Below, piece after piece: positions 34,160 through 37,279 of a DNA stretch of 37,279 nucleotides; position 1 is the stretch's first letter; the number at the start of each line of letters is the position of its first letter. The DNA is from Candidatus Acidiferrales bacterium. GTDB lineage: Bacteria > Acidobacteriota > Terriglobia > Acidiferrales > DATBWB01. The DNA lies in the NCBI GenBank assembly GCA_036514995.1, contig DATBWB010000002.1, forward strand, positions 1 through 37,279, written 5' to 3'. The translations under genes were made by a program, and so were the position numbers. The notes under the pieces are model-generated. The model did not search any database and was not told the origin of the DNA. It was given only the letters and a program-made list of their open reading frames with translations.

Positions 34160-36628
34160 ATGGTCGAACTTCAGCGACCTGTGCCGGGGCCCGCTGCCGG
34201 GCAACTCGAACTTTATCCCTATCGGGTTACCTTTCCTCTCGGCAACCTTCGCGTCGGCACCGACAACATCCACTTTGACGTTTTCCTGAGCCCTCGCTTT
34301 GTCGAGCAGGCGCAACGCTACCTCCTGGCCCTGATCCGGCAGCGCAGCCCCCTTCAACAGATTTACGCTGGCCGGGGCAAACAACCCGAGGCCCCGGATC
34401 TGGGTTCCTTCCGGCGAGCCCTCTCTGACCTCCTGCAAACTGCCCTCACCCGGGCCCACTACGAAAAAAATCGCGAGATCGACATCCTGGCCCGGCTCGC
34501 CGTGCTCAAGTTGCTCCTGGCGGAGATGCAAGAGCAATTCGCAGCCGTTACCCTGGAATGTAAGGAAGAGATGCGCGCCCGCGGAGACCTCTATTTTGAA
34601 CGCACGATGACGGCCCATGTGTTGAAAGCCCGCCTCGCCGAATTTCACGCCAATCGCAAAAACCTCTTCCGGGAGCTGGGTGAGCAATTGGCGGAGACCA
34701 TGCGCGAGATTGAGGACAAGACGCTCGCCAAGATGCGCCGGGCGCTCTTTGGCGACGAATACGCCGAAGAATACGATCTCCTCCACAATCGCCTCCTTTT
34801 CGTCGAGGGCGGCAAAGATGACATCGTCATGCTGCACCACTACGTCCTCCTCGGAAACTTTCCCCAAGACCCGGATCGGGTCGCCCTCTTGGACCGCATC
34901 TTTCAGTCTCTTCTCCGCGAGCACGTCTTGGTCACCCAGGGCGGAGAGGAGTCGAGGGAAGCGGAGGAGGCCTACCAGCGCCAGCTTAGCGAGATCGTCA
35001 GCTACAAAAAGGGACTGGAGACGCTGGAAGAGGAACGCATGGAATTGGGTCGGCAGCTCGAGCAAAGACAGTCGCTCGCTTTTCGGTTGTTCTCGCGTTC
35101 GAGCCCTTCGGAACTGGCCGCCCGCTTGGCCGGCGTCGAGGAACAGTACCGCGAAATGGAGGTAGCTCTTGAGCAACGCACCGAAGAGTTGGAACAGGCC
35201 AAGCAACGCCTGGAATACGTGAGCGAACAGTTTGAGAATTTGCTCGGCGAGTTTTTGAACAATCCCGTCAATGCCCGCGCCCTCTTCGGCGCTCCCACCC
35301 CCGTGGCCGAGGCCGATGTGCCCAGCGCCCGGCTGCGGCGATTCCTTTTTGAGGAGATGTGCCGCAGTTTGAACCACAACCGTTTGGCCGAGCACATCCT
35401 GGCTGCCTACGAGATCAGGGGCTTCTACCGCGACTTCTGTCCACCCATCAACCCGCAGCAATTGAAGAAGGCTCTGGTGGATGGCCAGGAGCGCGCCCGG
35501 CTGAAATCCCTCCTGGAACAGTTCCCCTCGCGACGCTTTCCGACCTCAAAGATTGAGGAAGCCGCCAGGAAGGTTCACCGCAACACATGGGCGCAGCTCG
35601 AGGCCGTCGCCCTCCAGTTTGCCGAAGACTTTATGCGCTTTCGGCGCGACCATAGAAACTGGATGACCGTGACGGCGGCGATGGAGAAGATCAACCTGGT
35701 CCGGGAAGAACGAGCGCGCCAGATGTCCCGCATGAACCACTGTCTCTATGAGATCCTGCTGGGGGACGAGCAAGCCGCCGGGGAGGACAAGATCCTGAGC
35801 CACGCCATTGTAAAGGCGGACATCCGCAACTCGAGCGGCGTGACCCGGGAGCTGCTCGCCCGCGGGCTCAATCCCGCCTCCCATTTCAGCTTGAACCTGC
35901 ACGAACCCGTGAAGCGAATGCTCGACCAATTCGGCGCCGCCAAGGTGTTCATCGAAGGAGATGCCATCATCCTGGCAATCTACGAAACAGAAGCCAACCG
36001 CACCCACCAGCGAGCGGTGGGCCGGGCCTGCACCCTGGCCCAGGAAATCCTGGCGGTCTCGCAGGCCTACAACGCCCGCGCTGAGGGAAACAACCTCCCC
36101 AGCTTCGAGCTGGGCCTCGGCGTGGCCTTCCAGAATTCTTCGCCTACTTTCTGGATGGATGGCGACACGCGCATTATGATCTCTCGCGCCATCAACCTGT
36201 CCGACCGCCTGTCGAGCTGTTCCCGCGCCGCCCGGCGCCTCTTGAGCGGCAACCGTTCCCCCTTCCGCCTCTTCTTGCTGCAAACTCTTCTCGATGATCC
36301 CGCTGACGAGGGGGAAGAGGTCTTTCTTCGCTACAACGTCAATGGCGTCGAGTTGAATGAAGAAGGCTTTGAGAAACTGCGCGAGGAGATGTCTCTACGA
36401 ACGGTCAGCGCTCGTTTTCTGATGCCCTGGGGCGAAGATACCGTGCGCATGCATTTTGGCGATTTGCCTTTTGGGGAGAGTTTCCGCAAGCTGCTGGTAC
36501 GGGAAGACCGCGTGCGGCGACTCACCCCCGAAGGCCAAATCGATCCTCAACCCCTCTCTAGGCGCTATTTTGAAATCTGCACTGACCCCGAGCTTCTGCG
36601 CTTGATTGAGTCCAAAATCCCCGCTTAA
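34160..36628 (+). CDS. large coiled-coil protein with a divergent class III nucleotidyl cyclase-like domain
   Basis: I do not recognise a named full-length family for this 822-residue protein. Residues 1-270 are mostly helical. Residues 281-366 form a strong coiled coil (ETLEEERMELGRQLEQ and EQRTEELEQAKQRLEY). The C-terminal region about 545-700 aligns with a class III cyclase: KADIRNSSG (Asp554) fits the first metal site, VFIEGDAIILAI (Asp601) the second, and INLSDRL (Asn679, Arg683) the transition-state NxxxR pair. The base-selecting position, usually GD before VN, reads SR, so activity and specificity are uncertain. No membrane helix is visible. ATG 34160 has AGAGG 10 bases upstream and is preferred over TTG 34133. 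It could be a non-catalytic cyclase-homology sensor. Confidence 0.75.
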   Translation: MVELQRPVPGPAAGQLELYPYRVTFPLGNLRVGTDNIHFDVFLSPRFVEQAQRYLLALIRQRSPLQQIYAGRGKQPEAPDLGSFRRALSDLLQTALTRAHYEKNREIDILARLAVLKLLLAEMQEQFAAVTLECKEEMRARGDLYFERTMTAHVLKARLAEFHANRKNLFRELGEQLAETMREIEDKTLAKMRRALFGDEYAEEYDLLHNRLLFVEGGKDDIVMLHHYVLLGNFPQDPDRVALLDRIFQSLLREHVLVTQGGEESREAEEAYQRQLSEIVSYKKGLETLEEERMELGRQLEQRQSLAFRLFSRSSPSELAARLAGVEEQYREMEVALEQRTEELEQAKQRLEYVSEQFENLLGEFLNNPVNARALFGAPTPVAEADVPSARLRRFLFEEMCRSLNHNRLAEHILAAYEIRGFYRDFCPPINPQQLKKALVDGQERARLKSLLEQFPSRRFPTSKIEEAARKVHRNTWAQLEAVALQFAEDFMRFRRDHRNWMTVTAAMEKINLVREERARQMSRMNHCLYEILLGDEQAAGEDKILSHAIVKADIRNSSGVTRELLARGLNPASHFSLNLHEPVKRMLDQFGAAKVFIEGDAIILAIYETEANRTHQRAVGRACTLAQEILAVSQAYNARAEGNNLPSFELGLGVAFQNSSPTFWMDGDTRIMISRAINLSDRLSSCSRAARRLLSGNRSPFRLFLLQTLLDDPADEGEEVFLRYNVNGVELNEEGFEKLREEMSLRTVSARFLMPWGEDTVRMHFGDLPFGESFRKLLVREDRVRRLTPEGQIDPQPLSRRYFEICTDPELLRLIESKIPA

Positions 36629-36637
36629 GCCACTTAA

Positions 36638-36697
36638 TGTAGGGGCAGGTCTTTAGACCGCCCCAAAACGAGGGCAAGCTGAAGCTTGCCCCTACAT
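36638..36697. repeat. TGTAGGGGC-family palindromic element, copy 2
   Basis: ATGTAGGGGCA (36638-36648) and TGCCCCTACAT (36687-36697) are perfect 11-bp inverted ends. Inner stems are GGTCT/AGACC and GGGCAAGCT/AGCTTGCCC. Nearly the same 55 bases recur at 36901-36960. It follows the cyclase-like gene by 9 bases. Confidence 0.82.
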
Positions 36698-36712
36698 ACA
36701 GCACACCCCGCC

Positions 36713-36741
36713 TTGCCAACGTGATGGGCCGCCCCTATAAT
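36713..36741 (+). promoter_or_regulatory. promoter of selC
   Basis: TTGCCA (36713-36718) and a perfect TATAAT (36736-36741) are separated by 17 bases. Transcription would start about 36748, only one or two bases before the tRNA, so the 5' leader is very short. Confidence 0.8.
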
Positions 36742-36749
36742 CCCGCTGC

Positions 36750-36847
36750 GGAAGCGAAATGGGTCCGGTGACCCTCCCGGCCTTCAAAGCCGGCGGTTCT
36801 TGGTTTGCGCCAGGAGCGCTCGGTTCGACTCCGAGACGCTTCCGCCA
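36750..36847 (+). tRNA. selC: tRNA-Sec (anticodon TCA)
   Basis: This 98-nt tRNA reads UGA as selenocysteine with SelA, SelB and SelD. The acceptor GGAAGCG pairs with CGCTTCC, then discriminator G and encoded CCA. The D arm has the 4-base loop typical of selC (GGGTC-CGGT-GACCC). The anticodon arm is CCGGC-CTTCAAA-GCCGG with TCA at 36784-36786. A long variable arm pairs GTTCTTGG with CCAGGAGC, and the T arm is CTCGG-TTCGACT-CCGAG. The eighth acceptor pair of bacterial selC would be A-A here. No selenoprotein gene or sel gene lies in the window. Confidence 0.96.
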
Positions 36848-36882
36848 ACCCCCGCTCGCGTCGCCCGCTGACCCTCCAATAC

Positions 36883-36960
36883 TTAATGTAGGGGCCTTAA
36901 TGTAGGGGCCGGTCTTTAGACCGCCCCAAAACGAGGGCAAGCTGAAGCTTGCCCCTACAT
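36883..36960. repeat. TGTAGGGGC-family palindromic element, copy 3, with duplicated end
   Basis: It has the same core as 36638-36697 (ends ATGTAGGGGC and GCCCCTACAT), but the left end TTAATGTAGGGGCC is duplicated in tandem (36883-36896 and 36897-36910). Together with copy 2 it brackets selC. Confidence 0.8.
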
Positions 36961-37077
36961 AAGGGCGTGTAAGAACGGGCGCGATCTCGAATCGAGGTTT
37001 TTTGAGAGAGCTTTCGGCTACTGAGGCAGAACTTTCTCCCATTGGCCGCCAGAGCCTTGCCATTTATGACAGAGGTC

Positions 37078-37233
37078 CTAGAATTCATCCAGGTCAAACG
37101 TTTTTTTGTGCTTGGGAGCCTTCTTGCGTTTGTCGGGAAGAACGCGCTCGGCGGGAGGACTGCCGATACGTACCCGTGCCTGGCGCTTGGCCTCTTTGGC
37201 GGCGGAGAATTTTCTTTTCTTGCGTCGAGGCAT
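37078..37233 (-). CDS. small basic protein, conserved-looking hypothetical
   Basis: This 51-residue protein starts MPRRKKRKFSAAKEAKRQARVRIG, is Lys/Arg rich throughout and ends in an acidic TFDLDEF tail. It resembles the small lysine-rich hypothetical proteins seen in many soil bacteria; I recall no named function. A nucleic acid contact is a guess. The frame is open beyond the ATG to the right edge (RDAQKTQKASRLFS), so a longer, partial gene cannot be excluded. No clear Shine-Dalgarno precedes the ATG. Confidence 0.6.
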   Translation of the reverse strand: MPRRKKRKFSAAKEAKRQARVRIGSPPAERVLPDKRKKAPKHKKTFDLDEF

Positions 37234-37279
37234 CGAGAAAAGGCGCGAGGCCTTCTGAGTCTTCTGGGCGTCGCGGCCG

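Noticed and set aside
36986-37002. CTCGAATCGAG followed by TTTTTT as a selC terminator
   Set aside because: The stem is only 4 bp with a 3-base loop and lies about 140 bases past the tRNA, so it is too weak to list.
1-37279. CRISPR array, prophage or IS element with transposase
   Set aside because: No regularly spaced direct repeats, phage structural genes or transposase frames were seen; the only mobile signals are short non-coding elements.
1-37279. Selenoprotein gene within the window, given selC
   Set aside because: No recognised gene is interrupted by an in-frame TGA with matching protein sequence on both sides.

Overview
The window reads as a stretch of GC-rich bacterial chromosome (no phage, plasmid or CRISPR signal). 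The best guess at the lineage is Acidobacteriota or a close relative. The grounds are a very large Oar-type TonB receptor with an N-terminal carboxypeptidase-regulatory-like domain, a compact pilMNOPQ operon with an AMIN-secretin PilQ, a FabL-like enoyl reductase and a form II cox-type hydroxylase operon. This is inference from gene content, not a database result.

Layout. (1) 2-3363: the 3' part of a MocR/aminotransferase-like gene, a SAM methyltransferase, then pdxS-pdxT, the two-subunit pyridoxal 5'-phosphate synthase. (2) 3595-7738: a translationally coupled molybdenum hydroxylase operon in the order S-L-M-G (2Fe-2S, molybdopterin, FAD and CoxG-like subunits), carrying the form II signature AYRGAGR. 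(3) 7882-9452, minus strand: an isoprenylcysteine-methyltransferase-like membrane protein and a small TPR protein. (4) 9595-11014: a small basic protein and the AmmeMemoRadiSam-type radical SAM enzyme. (5) 11203-14271, minus strand: the TonB-dependent receptor, divergent from the pil operon. (6) 14617-20516: a small excisionase-type HTH protein followed by pilM, pilN, pilO, a pilP-like gene and pilQ, closed by a strong intrinsic terminator at 20541-20570. (7) 20571-23602: an Xaa-Pro aminopeptidase and accB-accC (acetyl-CoA carboxylase), with no efp between them. (8) 23833-27543: a ThiE-like thiamine phosphate synthase and two different APC-family amino acid permeases. (9) 27874-34028: a membrane SpoIIE/PP2C phosphatase with HAMP, a TrkA-N potassium-channel-like protein with a GYQ filter, the fused NAD(P)HX repair enzyme, tsaE, and a FabL-like reductase. 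(10) 34160-36628: a large coiled-coil protein whose C-terminal third resembles a divergent class III nucleotidyl cyclase domain. (11) 36750-36847: a selenocysteine tRNA (selC) with a near-consensus promoter, sitting between two copies of a dispersed repeat. A small basic protein lies on the minus strand at the right edge.

Three families of short dispersed repeats occupy many of the intergenic gaps. One is a 100-bp MITE-like element bounded by AGTTGGAACGGCA-type inverted ends (two copies, about 33 base differences short of none: four mismatches in 100). One is an element bounded by TGTAGGGGC/GCCCCTACA (three copies, two of them around selC). One is a 16-bp palindrome CCCCGCCTTGGCGGGG (three copies).

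Most genes are conserved housekeeping or envelope genes. The items most worth a second look are the cyclase-like coiled-coil protein, the selC locus, the potassium channel filter, the repeat families beside stop codons, and a start codon placed directly after an intrinsic terminator.
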